64,000 nucleotides of DNA, taken from positions 301,859,949 to 301,923,948 of the forward strand of contig NC_073746.1 in NCBI RefSeq assembly GCF_029784135.1, written 5' to 3'. The notes under the pieces are model-generated. The model saw nothing but the letters and a program-made list of their open reading frames with translations. It made no database searches and was not told where the DNA came from. Source of the stretch: Toxorhynchites rutilus septentrionalis (taxonomy: Eukaryota > Arthropoda > Insecta > Diptera > Culicidae). Made by a program: the position numbers and the translations under genes. Each line of letters starts with the position of its first letter. Within the stretch, counting starts at the first letter, position 1. This document shows, piece by piece, positions 46,241 to 58,197 of this stretch.

Positions 46241-47479
46241 TTAGGCTGTCAAAAAAGTCCTGCGGTATTTCCGCGAGGTGTCGTTGTAAGCGCGTAGTTC
46301 TAGTTGTATTCATTGTATCGAGTCATACTATAGCTTGTTGGAAAGGTATTTTTGCGCGCTAGAATATAGTCCTTGACAGTGTTTTGTTTGGTTAAGTCGT
46401 TCGTGAGTTATAGTGTCGCAAATATGAAGCAAAATAAAGAGAAAATCCGACATATTTTACAGTACTACTATGACAAAGGCAAAAATGCATCTCAAGCTGC
46501 CAATAAAATTTGTGCAGTTTATGGACCCGATACAGTTTCCATTTCCACCGCACAACGATGGTTTCAACGTTTTCGTTCTGGTGTAGAGGTCGTCGAAGAT
46601 GCGCCACGGTCCGGAAGGCCTGTCGTCGAAAATTGCGACAAAATCGCTGAATTAGCCGAGAAAGACCGGCAGCCGTAGCACCGGCCAAGAGCTGGAGATA
46701 AGTCATCAAACCGTTATTAACCATTTGAAGAAGCTTGGATTCACAAAGAAGCTCGATGTATGGGTGCCACACATGTTGACGCAAAAAAACATCTTTGACC
46801 GTATCGACGCATGTGAATCGCTGCTGAATCGCAACAAAATCGACCCGGAAGCGGATGGTGACTGGCGATGAAAAGTGGGTCCGTTACGGCAAGCGCAAAC
46901 GGTCGTGGTCGAAGCCCGCTGAAGCGGTTCAGACGGTGGCCAAGCCCTCATTAACGGCCAGGTAGGTTCTGCTGTGTGTTTGGTGGGATTGTCAAGGAAT
47001 AATCTATTGTGAGCTGCTTCCCTATGGCCAAACGCTCAATTCGGACTTGTACTGCCAACAACTGGAAGGTAGCACTCATGAAGAAGAGGCCATCTTTGAT
47101 AAACAGAGGCCGCATTGTCTTCCATCAGGACAACGCCAGGCAACACACTTCTTTGGTGACGCGCCAGAAGCTCCGGGAGCTCGGTTGGAGGTTCTTTTGC
47201 ATCCGCCGTATAGTCCGGACCTTGCACCAAGTGACTACCACCTGTTTTTGTCCATTAGAAGTTAGCCACAAAAGAGGCCTGTGAAAATTGGCTATCCGAG
47301 TTTTTTTGCCAATAAGGAAGCGAGCTTCTATAACAGGGGTATTATGAAGTTGGCATCTTGTTGGGAACAAGTCATCGAACAAAACGGCGCATATTTGACT
47401 TAAAACAGATGATTGCAACTTATTTTATGAACAAATGAAAATTCAAAAAAATTACCGCAGGACTTTTTCGACAGCCTAA
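46241..47479 (+). pseudogene. Mariner (cecropia-like) with both termini, frameshifted transposase
   Basis: The ends TTAGGCTGTCAAAAAAGTCC and GGACTTTTTCGACAGCCTAA are inverted repeats of ~28 bp with TA on both sides (46239-46240, 47480-47481). The gene begins MKQNKEKIRHILQYYYDKGK (about 46424) and continues in other frames through LKKLGFTKKLDVWVPHMLTQ, a GDEKWVRYGKRK-like D1 region (about 46868) and VFHQDNARQHTSLVTRQKLR (about 47128). It ends PPYSPDLAPSDYHLF (about 47205), with 34 residues between the last two aspartates once the frame change is bridged. At least three frame changes and stops make it inactive. The subfamily is judged from motif style. Confidence 0.9.
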
Positions 47480-47481
47480 TA

Positions 47482-50400
47482 TTTGATAGGCAGCTTAAGC
47501 CTGGAAATAATCAAGCCAAGAGAAACTGCTATCGATTGTAAAAACATCATTATGCTGAGTGTACATTTCACAATTTTGTTTTTTTTCATGTGTGTGTTCT
47601 TAGGCGATCTCTCATACCATTTCATTGGATGTACTTTTCAGTATATGAATGGACAATTTTTTTTGGCTCTATCTTGCGATAAAAAACATTTGACAGGCAG
47701 AGATTTGTATTCTATCAGGGCTCACGAAAATCTACTCTCCAATATATAAGTGTAGAATCTGTACCGTTAAAAGTATAGAAACATTGAATCATTCATGACA
47801 CTCGATCTGGAAACGTAAGCGAAATACTGCTGACAATCGCAAACCTCATTTCCATAATATAATGAGCCACGCGCACTTCGCGAACAAATACTCTGCTCGC
47901 AGCTGTCCTCATTTGAGACAAATTATTTGTATTAAGCCGCATCATCGTTTTAAAATGTAATTGATGGAAATGTTCTCAAACCGCAGGAGAAAACCCCAAC
48001 TAGACTGGGAATAGCAGAAAGTTCCCAGCAATGGGCACTTCACCGAAGAACGCTCTTATCTCCAGAACAAAGTTGTGTTTTTCTTTAAGCTTTGCTCACC
48101 CTTCCACTATGGGGCTGAATTGTGCGTGCCAACATCGCTCGTCCCCATTTATGTTCACAAGAAACCAACCGTGCTTCGAGACACCCGCAGACCCCTGTTT
48201 CTCGTTGTGCTTCTCGTCTCTTCCACGGTGCAGATGAATGCTCCCAAGAGGGAGCACACACAGACCAGGGCACAATTGGAGCGGCAAGAGCAAATGCTTG
48301 TGGCCCATAAAAGCAGCGGAAGCGGCGCCGAGTCTGCGCACTGCGCCATACCCGCATAGACCAAAAACTCAGCGCCTTCTCGGCCCGTATATTTTCCCAG
48401 CCTTGGCACCCGACGGTGGTGGTGGCAAACGGACGCCGGCCGGTGGTGGTAAGAAAGTGATGTGGTACGGAAGGTGGAAAAAACTGCGACTTACGAAGTC
48501 CTTGCCTTGGCGAGAGACAGAGACAGAGAGACAGAGCGGAAGATATTTAGGATCAAATTGTTTGGCTGGCGTATAATGTTCGCTATTTTGTGTGTTGTTC
48601 TTTGCTTTTTCGATAAATATTGCGGGTCTTATGTGTTGGCAATTTAAAATTCTACGGAGGAAGAGCTATGGTGTTCTAAATATAAAAGCGTCTGGGAGGC
48701 GGCGGCCGGTAGCCAACGGTGGGTGGGTGGTGGTAGCGGCGTATGAATAATTTGATTGAGGATTTATGCCGGAGGTATCCGAAAGTGGTTTCTGGTATCC
48801 GTTGTGTATTTTCAGGAATAAATTTGTGGCAAATTTATTGCTATCCAGATCACATGCATATTGGAAGTTGTTTCGCGTTTTCAGAATCAAAAGTGCTCCC
48901 CCACCTAAAAAACGCATATAGTCGAAAAAACTTTTTTCTCGATTGCATCCACCACAGAACGAAAAACTTCAAAGAATTGTAACATTATCAAAATACAAGA
49001 AAAATAAGTGAAGGGAGAGAACATTACTGTCGCAACTCAAAAGCGGTCAGTGGAAGAATTCTTCAGATGTGAAGGCTTTTCCGCACTTCACAACAACATC
49101 CCGTAAGAATAAATCATTAAAAGGCTACATACAAACTCTGTGATGTTAATCGCATTAGATAATTATGACACTATGTTTCAAGAGAAGCTGCGGTGGGATA
49201 TCTCATTGAAGGATCACTCATCTTTATCTCTGATGCATCAGCTTAAAAACATAAACATATTTTTAAACCTCAGCATACACCCAAAGCAATGATCTGCTTG
49301 TTGTCAAATTTACATAATTATTTCCACCCTTGATGTACTGTAATCTTGTGTCCCCTTCATTCCGTGGTTGGGGCTGCGGTTTGAAGTTTTCGTGACACGG
49401 TCTGCTGTTTGCTCACTTATTAGTTGCGTTTCGCCCTTGGTACCAGCGCGGGGAACGGAACCAACCACACCGTCGTCACTGTTTGTGGTGCGTGATTTTA
49501 ATTAAAATATAGTCTGGTGACTACGTTCCTCCACGGTCGATGACTTCGGAGGCACTGCGGGGAGAGGTTGTGTCGAGGATGTGTCGAAAAACTGTTCCTG
49601 GTTTGTGTGGTTGATGTGAAGGTCGGATCGCATGATAAAATATGAACTGACACGTTCCGCAGCGTCGTTCATCAAGTGGTGCTTGTTATTCTGCTGAACA
49701 GCTTCATTTTTATCCGCTAGACGTTGTGCGAGGAGCAAAAATTGATCCGTGGTGATGCGTCTCCATCGAAAATTCTGTTTGCGGAGACGCATGGCGTTTC
49801 AACGGGCGTTGTATGACAGAAAACATAATCTTGAAAGTGTCAATATTGTTCGAGGCAAGTAGCTTCGACACTAACGAGAAGTAAACGAATGTTAGTGTTT
49901 CATCCTATTGTAGACGTGTTCAGCGAGCCAAAAAACGGAAAACCGAGGAAAATGATATCCGACGAGCAAACAACTCAGAGACAAACGTAGAATTGTTCTC
50001 TATGCTTTCAAAGCTAAAGTGGTTTCTTGTGAAACACAACAATTCATCTCGTCCTCAGGCAGATAGTAACTACTGGTTTCAGTTTCGGGCGTTGTTTACG
50101 GTTCTGGTTGGATTTCATTTGCTCATCTGAGAACTATCGCAATTTGAATTCGTTGTCAAGCCGACGCTGCTGATTGAACTGTCGGCCATTTTTGCAATTT
50201 GGACAATTGCTACCTTCTTTCCTCGAAGGGTTTACCCATAGAATGTCGGTACAAATCCAGCCGCCTAGCCCAATCAATAATAACCAATTCGAAATCATGC
50301 TATAAATAAATATGATTGCATACAGCCGGAGCCAACATTCGGAACCTCGGCGGCATCCAACAATTATTCATTAGTTCTGTGTTGTGCCCGGTTTGATAGC

Positions 50401-51430
50401 GATCGAATTGCGTGAACTCGACCCTTTCCCTCACGCTCCAGATATTATTTATTATTTTGATAAGCGGCGCGATGGTCGATGAGGACTGGGCCCATATTAT
50501 AATACGAGAGGGTGTTGAGTTTGCGAAAGCATTGCGAACAGCCATTAGCTGTGTGAATTGTAATTAATCGAAGGGGAACATACAAACGAATTTCCTAACC
50601 TTGGTCAGTGCTAAATAACGAGCCACGGGTTGAATAACGAAATGTTGCTTTTGCTTGGGACCAAAAGTTCGGCTACCATAGCGCCTTCGCTGGAAAGACC
50701 AACAGCCGATTAGGATTTTCTATGAATTTTTTGAAATATTTGATTATTTGTTTCGGATGAAGAGTTGTCTCTGAGGAATCCCGGCTTTATAAGCAGTGTT
50801 CGACCGTTACACTTCAAAGAATGTGTTTGCACTAGCACTATGGAAAATGGGTACCAAATATGAAAGTTATGTTTTTTTATAATCCTTATTTGGTCTCTTA
50901 AGAACTATGAGGAAAAATGTACTTTTTCATTTTTTCAAGCCATTGGCAAAAGTTATGAGATAAAAATATGAAATCCATCGAAAGCTCAAATTTGTTTTGG
51001 GTTCCCGAAATTTTTATTTCTTTTTCGATTTTGAGACCTAATGACGAAAACAAATGAGGAAACAAAAACAAATGTGTATCATATGATGATTCGATGCAAC
51101 TTCCTTCAACGATGTTGTGATTATGCCTACACTTCATGGTTGAAATGTACACGAAGGTAGAGAGCGAAGGACTGCGATTCCTACGACACAATATACAGAA
51201 GCGACGTGAAAAAACAGGAAGTGGGTTATATCTATGGTATAACCGCAAGGGTGACGTAGGACTATCGTTGATTTAGAGATCATTTGTTTGAAGTTGAATC
51301 TGAATTCATTCTGAATGAATGAATATTTGGAGGACTTCGAAAACGTTGGAGGCACAAGGTTTTATGCATCCAATATTGTATACGGAAATATCCTACTGAT
51401 AGGGAAGAATAATCTTCAGAAGCTATCCTG
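47482..51430. other. Anonymous 3.9-kb region with a GC-rich block
   Basis: No gene is supported. From 48000 to 48560 the sequence is GC-rich with several overlapping open frames on both strands, which is a composition effect. GAGACAGAGACAGAGAGACAG (48517-48537) is a simple repeat. A TATAAAAGCG at 48681 is an isolated TATA-like match. The stretch 49310-50580 is rather even in composition and may be unique host DNA. A GACGTAGG-family fragment lies at 51217-51300. Confidence 0.35.
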
Positions 51431-51439
51431 TTAATTGCG

Positions 51440-51634
51440 ATTGATTGAAAAATCACAAAACCAAATGTATTTGGTCACAGTGTTACATGGATAGAAAACA
51501 TTAAAATAAACTTTTTCACATGAATGTATTTTTAAATTCCCAGAGGAACTGGCAGATTATTTTCCGGATCTTTCTCGATGCTGAATGGCATCCAAACGGA
51601 AAGAATTCCGTGCGTGTATGTGTAGCGGCTGCTT
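51440..51634 (+). repeat. Direct repeat, copy 1
   Basis: TATTTGGTCACAGTGTTACA, TGGATAGAAAACATT, CCCAGAGGAACTGGCAGATT, TTTCCGGATCTTTCTCGATG and CTGAATGGCATCCAAACGGA recur in the same order at 52045-52231 with few changes. The copies are about 590 bp apart. The sequence after copy 1 (51650-51800) is related to 24060-24150. Confidence 0.85.
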
Positions 51635-52044
51635 CGATGGTCACCTTCTCTTCTCCTGAAGGATCGGCTTCTCTGTGCTCCCTCGCAGTTTCAAACAAAC
51701 TGCTTGCGTTTCAGGGCAGATCTCGATCCTTCGCCGACCAGCATACTCAGCAACGATGTTGTCTTGTCGATGTCCTCACGAAAAATGAATGCATCTTACC
51801 ACCAGAATATCGCTTAAGTATGCTTTTTGTGCGTGATTGAATCGAGAGAAGGCGTGGTTTACGATGGCAATTTGGAAGGCAAACTAGAGGGGAATGAACT
51901 CTCTGAGCTCGGAACTTTCGGCGACTGAGCAATAATCGATTACGGGCGCATACAATATTGGATACGGACACATTTCCACATTTTCCTCGATACTGGAAGC
52001 CCACCAGTGGTTAATGCTAACTCGATAACCATCTGTTAGTAGCA

Positions 52045-52231
52045 CTTGATTGAAACATATTTGGTCACAGTGTTACATGGATAGAAAACATTCAAATAAA
52101 CTCTTTCACATGAATGTATTTTTAAATTCCCAGAGGAACTGGCAGATTATTTTCCGGATCTTTCTCGATACTGAATGGCATCCAAACGGAAATAATTCCG
52201 CGCGTGTATGTGTGTGTGTGTAGCGGCTGCT
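52045..52231 (+). repeat. Direct repeat, copy 2
   Basis: It matches 51440-51634. It differs by a short deletion at the start and by a TGTGTGTGTGTG expansion (52206-52220) where copy 1 has a single GTATGTGT. Confidence 0.85.
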
Positions 52232-52929
52232 TTGAGATCTTCCCGGGGAACCGTTTGTGGCATCACTCTCCTCCTGATGGATTCTCTTCTGGCCTAAGGT
52301 GCACAAACAGGCTCTTGGTGACACCGTTCATCCGCGCTTTCATGATAAACGAAGAGCTTCACCACAACAACGACAACATGCTCTAATCGCTGTTCAATTT
52401 GAACTGAGTGGATTTCCGAGCGGCGCTCGCCTCTATACCGATTGGTGATTTCAATAGCCTGTTTTGAAAGCAATTTGGAAAAAGTTTTTGGATCAGAAAG
52501 TAACAAGTATAGAACGCGTAGACATTTTATCTTTCGAATGAAGTGTTTATCATACCATTTCGTTCAGTTGTTTAGGAGCTATTAACGCTCAAAATTTCGG
52601 TCTCCGGCGTAACGCTTTCGTTTTCGAAACTTTGATTTTACACCCCGGTATAAAATTGAAAGACGTAGTCCTACGTCAAAAAATTGCATTCACTTGCAAG
52701 ATGCTATCACGAGCAACGCCGGCACAGCCTTCGTAATGACATTGTAATGAGGACATTTGAAAATGATGCGCGAGACTTCGCCAATTCATTTTTAGAAATT
52801 AGTATAGGCACAATTAACATGGCGTCTTCTTTTCTTTCCGAATTGCTATTCGAGGCTACGATATCATTTAGAAATGAACACGGGCTATGAAATATTTTTT
52901 CGTAAATCTTGAAAATGTGAATTGCTATG

Positions 52930-53172
52930 AAAAAAATGGCACTGAAGTATTAACGCAACCGTAATTTTTATTATGAATTCATTTTTTCGTAATGAAATTT
53001 TTTTCTGAGGGCAATTTAAAGAGAGTGGAGCCTCCATCTATCGAGAATGAGGAACCGAAGCGACCCCAAGCCGCCGGGATGACGCAATCCGAGTCGGCCA
53101 CCGACACGCCGTCGAAAGCGCTGGCCTTTCGCAAGCAAACCAGTGTTCCACCGATTGACGGGTTAGTTTGAA
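52930..53172 (-). mobile_element. Element with exon-like GC-rich core, copy 1 (one end)
   Basis: It shares its layout with 61800-62098: a GTATTAACGC-type end, a TATGAATTCATTTTTTCG segment, TTCTGAGGGCAA, then a GC-rich core. The core reads on the plus strand as CAATCCGAGTCGGCC... (MTQSESATDTPSKALAFRKQ) and stays open on the minus strand (VCLRKASAFDGVSVADSDCV). The far end is missing next to the mariner that starts at 53220. Confidence 0.6.
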
Positions 53173-53221
53173 ACATAGGAGACGATTCTTTAGTTAGGCA
53201 TATGTTTTTTATGGTGTACTA

Positions 53222-54063
53222 CATGGGATTTTTCAACAGATGGCGCCACGAAGAAATGAGCAAGATTCATTTCGAGAGATTCATCTGTCACTAGCTTATG
53301 TGTGAAGTTTGATGACATTTCGTTTATTCGTTCTCAAACTACAGTTGTGTAAGTGTCACTACCTAAGCATCCGTATAGAAAATGGAAAAAGAGGAATACC
53401 GTACATTGATCAAACATTGTTTTTTGAAGGAAAAAAATCCTGAACAATCAATGCAGTGGTTGACGAAATGTTATTCCACTTCTGCTTTTCGAGAATAACT
53501 GTTTTTCGGTGGTTTAGTGAATTTCAAATGGGCCGTACAAGCACCGCAGATGCACCTCGCTCTGGAAGGCCAAAAGAGGCTACGAATCCAGAAATCGTAA
53601 AACAAGTGCATTGACTCGTTTTGAACGATCGTAAAGTGAAGTTACGCGAGTTAGCTAAGGCCGTAGACATTTCAAAAGAACGAGTGGGATACATTTTGGA
53701 CATGCAAAAGCTATCCGCACGATGGGTGCCGCGTTTGCTGACCGTCGACCAAAAGCAGCGGCGCGTTGATAATTCAACAGTCGGTTTGGCTTTGTTGAAG
53801 CGTAATCGAGTGGACTTTTTTTCGACGTTTTGTGACAATGGATGAAACGTGGATTCATAATCACACTACTGAGTCCAATAGGCAGTCTGTAGAGTGATGC
53901 ATATTTCAATGAATTAGACGTTTCGTACTGCAGAAAGGGAATCGAAATGTTCGAAACTCGCTATACCAAGTGTATTACCCTCGAAGGAAACTATGTTGAG
54001 GAATAAATACAGCTTTGCCCAAAAAACGTTTTCATTCAAAATAACGGGACTTTTCAGCCCATG
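53222..54063 (+). pseudogene. Internally deleted mariner (irritans-type)
   Basis: It starts near TACATGGGATTTTTCAACAG (TA at 53220) and ends CGGGACTTTTCAGCCCATG before TA (54064-54065). The gene starts MEKEEYRTLIKHCFLKEK (53381) and passes TADAPRSGRPKEATNPEIVK and NDRKVKLRELAKAVDISKER with a stop and frameshifts. It reaches the first catalytic aspartate (MDETWIHNHTTE, about 53841), then jumps to the C-terminal NVRNSLYQVYYPRRKL. About 450 bp including the last two catalytic residues are deleted. Confidence 0.85.
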
Positions 54064-54295
54064 TATGCCCGATAAATTTTTCATTCATATTTCAGTGCAA
54101 AAATTAACAAAGGAGCTTTTCTGTCGGGTGGTGTTCAATTCATTTTAATTCATTGTCAGAATTATTGACAAAAGTTTAATTTTTTTTAAATATTTCTTTC
54201 TTTCTCATTTGGGATTGTTTATCATGTGGGTAATCGTTCTATCCAGATAAATGGTATTCGATTGGCCTTGTTTCTCGTAAATGCTCTAGAACAGG

Positions 54296-54345
54296 GATGG
54301 CCAAACGGTAATCTGTGGTCTACCGGTCGCCCGCGTAGGTTTTCC
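54296..54345. mobile_element. hAT-type terminus, fragment
   Basis: CAGGGATGGCCAAACGGTAA at 54296, followed by GTCTACCGGTCGCCCGCG, looks like a hAT terminal repeat (CAGGGRTGGCCAAAC). No matching inverted end was found, so the element is truncated or diverged. Confidence 0.45.
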
Positions 54346-54987
54346 TAGGGGCCCGCCAGCTGGTCTAGGATAGTATCACGCAATGGATTAAATATCCCTT
54401 TGCAATTATACATCCGGCGTAAAGTTTTGAAAGGCAAAAAAATTTACTCATGACAATTTGAACGCAAATTTGAGACATAGCCCACTAACAATTCCCCATC
54501 AGTGTGACGTTTTTATGGTGGTTGTGTTCAGCTCTATGCTTAATAATGCTTTAACTATTTGTCAATAAAACCTCTATTCAACCCTTATTTACACAAATTA
54601 TGAGAAATTATTGAGCTATAGATAATATTGTTCGTTAGCACTCCTATACTAGCACGAAAAATCGTAATTTGTGTACTCTGGACTGTGCGCGTCTCTGTGA
54701 TTTTGCCATTATATATATATTGAGGTGTTATTGGTATTTATTCAAAGAAAAAGATATAATTGAGTGAAAAAACTCCTGAAAATATTTTTTCTGCAACTTC
54801 ATTCAATTATATAATTTCTATAATATAAAAGTATAGGAAGGTTAAATGAAGTTTTTAGCTAATAAAAAAAGGTTAATCCAACTCCAAGGTGTGGCGATCA
54901 TATTTTGATTTTTTCAGCTGTACTTAGACCGCGTTACCTAAGAAGGTGATTTATGCATTATTTTCCTTAGTCAAATTTATATAAATA

Positions 54988-55359
54988 CGACGGTAGGCTG
55001 ATAAGTAATGCACACATGTTTGTACAATACAAACTGAATACACTTTAGAAGCGCACCTGGTGGCATGTGGAGTTACTATCTTTCCTCTACACACCTGCGC
55101 AGTTTGAAGGTGTTGCTTTCATTCAGTTCGTTTTGAGTAGTTGAAGTATGGTGTCGTTTTCTGGTGCTATGTCAACGTGAACAAAACAACGCGCGGTTCG
55201 AGAAATATTGAAAGAATTTTTCAGAGATGATATGAAAAAAAAAACATGTGTTACATTTTGAGAGAAATGTCTAAGCTATGTTGAAAAAATACCAATTTTG
55301 CTATTTGTTTTTGTTCGTTTTTAACAAGCGCGTGTACTTTACTTATCAGCCTACCCTCG
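54988..55359 (+). mobile_element. Internally deleted mariner-like element, 372 bp
   Basis: The ends CGACGGTAGGCTGATAAGTA and TACTTATCAGCCTACCCTCG are inverted repeats flanked by TA (54986-54987, 55360-55361). The interior keeps a short N-terminal scrap (MVSFSGAMST, then TKQRAVREILKEFFRDD) after a stop. It is a lineage distinct from the other mariners here. Confidence 0.82.
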
Positions 55360-55869
55360 TAGAATTCCCTTTTTAGCACCTTGACAGATGCTTGTTAGAG
55401 TCTTTGCAAAAGCTGCAGTTGAAGGAACGTTTAAACGTTTCTCTGGTATATTATCCAAGTAAAGTCACTGGTTGAACAAAAGCTACAATGTGGTGTAAAT
55501 AATCTAAACAACGTATAGCTCAGCATATCGTTTTATTAAGCACTCAATGCTATTGTTCGACCAATACTCAACTGACTAGTTTGATAACAGCTGATAATTG
55601 TTACATAACATAACATTTCCGTAGAATGGTTAATTAAAAAAACTCTACAGTAACAATTGATTTTAAGCATCATATGTGCTCCACAACTGACATATTGATT
55701 ACTATTTCTGATATATTCTAATAACTTCACTGGAAATAGCCAAATTACTTTTTTAATTGCGCATTGATTCTAGTTTTATAAACGAATAACTATCGCTGAA
55801 ATCCAGCTCCAGATAACACGATACCAAGGGAAGTGATTCAAACAGCAATACGTGTAATTCAATTGTTAA

Positions 55870-55988
55870 CCCTTTCCCGTACAACACCGAGTCTCACTCG
55901 TGGGTACTCGAAAACATAGGCCGCTAGAACGCTCAGCAGGCTAGTGAAATCACTTGAAGTGTGACGTATTAAATAATATGGGAAGGGG
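55870..55988. mobile_element. Short TTAA-type MITE, family B, copy 2 (119 bp)
   Basis: TTAA flanks both sides (55866-55869, 55989-55992). The ends CCCTTTCCCGT and ATGGGAAGGGG are inverted. It shares GAGTCTCACTCGTGG and CGCTAGAACGCTCAGCAG with 40304-40388. Confidence 0.88.
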
Positions 55989-55992
55989 TTAA

Positions 55993-57700
55993 TGCGATCG
56001 ACTGGTAGTGAAGTACCTTATCTCGATAAAAGAGGAGTTTTTTACCTCCATTTTTTTTTATTTATTTAATCTTCAATCGTTCTAACAACGCCGTATTATT
56101 TCCTCTAATGACAGTTCTTATACCTCGTGGTAATTGAGGAATATAATACTCTACCTGGGGGGTATTTTTACGAAAAATAAATGCTTCACGAACATATAAA
56201 ATGCCGATTTCCTTCAAACATTCTCCGTTATTCAATAATTGGACTTTTTAAGAAATAATGTTTTACTTATCAATCATTTAGTAACCGATATTTATTTTCA
56301 GTTTCATTTATCATTGGATGTTTATTAGTATTATATATTTTCCACCTTTAGGTAAAACTTCCTTTTATAGTTTAGTATTAAATTTATTTCCTAAAAATTT
56401 GTTAATACAGCCAACGTTGGTAGACCCCAAACTGACATCTGAATAATTAGTTGCCCTCAATGAGCAAAAGTCATCTGTCTTTTCTTTCTTTTTTGTTTTT
56501 TTTAAAGATTTCAATATTTCATTCTAAGAATTTTATGCTTCAAATTGACAACATTGTCATAACTTTGCAAAATATAGTACGCAACGCCACTTTCTCTCGT
56601 TTATACTCTACCCAAGTAAGGTACGAGTTTTTGAATTCCAGTTAATGTATGAATGTGATCATTTTGATGACGTCCATCAGAACTGAATATAGAAATACCT
56701 TCTAATTAAATATAGATGTAGATATGTAAATATAGCATCCTGGTAAATGTTCATTCGAGTAGATGTTCCATTCGGGTACATGTCACATTCAGGTAAATGT
56801 GACACAATCCTTTTTTGAAACGAAACTCGGCATTTTCATCGCAGTGCCACACTCAAAGATTTGTAAACAATATTTGTTCGACAGATGGTGACGATTCAGC
56901 AAACAACAGCTGCCACCGTCGACAATTTATATAATATTGAGTCATCTTGTGGAAACGGAACTAATTAAGTTACTCACCCAACAATATTTGTGAAATTCCA
57001 ACGGACCAACGCATTGAAAGTAATTCATATGACGTCATATGACAAACCAGTGATCTATCGGTTAGTAATTCGATATCCACTCGAAGAAATGAATTTTCTA
57101 GATGCGAAACGATAAACATTTTACCGCAATACAAAATTGGAACGCTTCAAGATGTTTGTCAAAGCTTGCGAGTGCCATGGTGTTAAGGCTATTCTATATT
57201 ATCCGACCCAACCCGTAGTATGCTTCGGTTGTATCTACCGTGATTAGGGAATAATCCACTACAACATCACCGTGCATTTTCATAGCGACGCAAACGGGTT
57301 TTCGGGTTACGGTAATATGGGTTGTTACTTTTGAAAAAAATACTTCATTCATTTCGATTATTAATTGCGCAGTGGTCGTTCTAACGCTCGCCTGCATTTG
57401 GCTTCACATCAAGGGAAAATTGTTGATTAGAATCTGTAGCTCCGTATTCTTGATTATATTAGGAATCGATAAAAGTGAAAAAGAAACTTTTTTTCTCCTA
57501 ACTTGATTTTGCTTGAGCTTTGACCAACCTGGTATAATAATGTTGAACAACTTCGGGATTTATAAGAAAAACCGTTGAAATGTGAGGAAGTTCTCAGCGA
57601 TTTAAACGAATTTCACCAAGCGTTAATAGAGCGTGTCATTCAGATTTTAGAACATATTCTGAATCAAGATGTTTTGTATTGTATTACCAACTGGCAAACC
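55993..57700. other. Anonymous AT-rich region with a small minisatellite
   Basis: No gene is supported. At 56742-56808 a ~17-bp unit (GGTAAATGTNCATTCG) is repeated four times with changes. Confidence 0.4.
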
Positions 57701-57783
57701 GGGCAAATGGGCAAACCGTTCACGAACGGTACGAAAGAACTAGTTCGCCAAAAAGAGTGAACGAACGGTCGTTCTTTTTCAAA

Positions 57784-58045
57784 GAACTGTAGTTCTCCCA
57801 ACGAACTGATTCCGAAAGAACGGTTTGCGAGTGAACTGTTTGAGAGTGAACTGCCTGAAAGTGGACTGTTTGTGAACGAACTGTTTGCAAGTGAACTGTA
57901 TAGGAAAGAACTGTTTGAGAACGAACTGATTGAGAGTTGTTTGTGAGCGAACTGTTTGCGGGTGAACTGTATGGGGAAGAACTGTTTGAGAATGAAGGGT
58001 TTGCGGCCGAACTGTTTGCGAACGAATGAGTGCAGCTGAACTGAT
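57784..58045. repeat. 15-bp minisatellite, about 17 units
   Basis: The unit GAACTGTTTGCGAGT, with variants such as GAACTGTATAGGAAA, repeats head to tail with two short indels. Since 15 is divisible by three, both strands stay open, producing Ser/Asn-rich frames (SSFANSS... on the minus strand) that are repeat by-products. It is preceded by GGGCAAACCGTTCACGAACG (57707), similar to the inverted CCGTTCATCAAAGTGAA...TTTTGCCC at 60401-60427, so a hAT-like element may span the region. Confidence 0.88.
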
Positions 58046-58197
58046 CTGCGCTGGACGGAATGGATAAATATAACGAGAACGCTATTGTCATTTACGAGCA
58101 AAATGCATGTAACGCAGGTTTCAATTTGTTGACGTATACTCGATTTTGGTTTAAAAATTAAATTAGATTTTCGTAGTTTAAAAGACAAAGTTATATA

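Noticed and set aside
48000..48580. Protein-coding gene in the GC-rich block
   Set aside because: Up to six overlapping frames are open at once on both strands, as expected from composition, and none has a known domain.
57664..58188. 174-codon Ser/Asn-rich frame (minus strand)
   Set aside because: A product of the 15-bp minisatellite, whose unit length is divisible by three.
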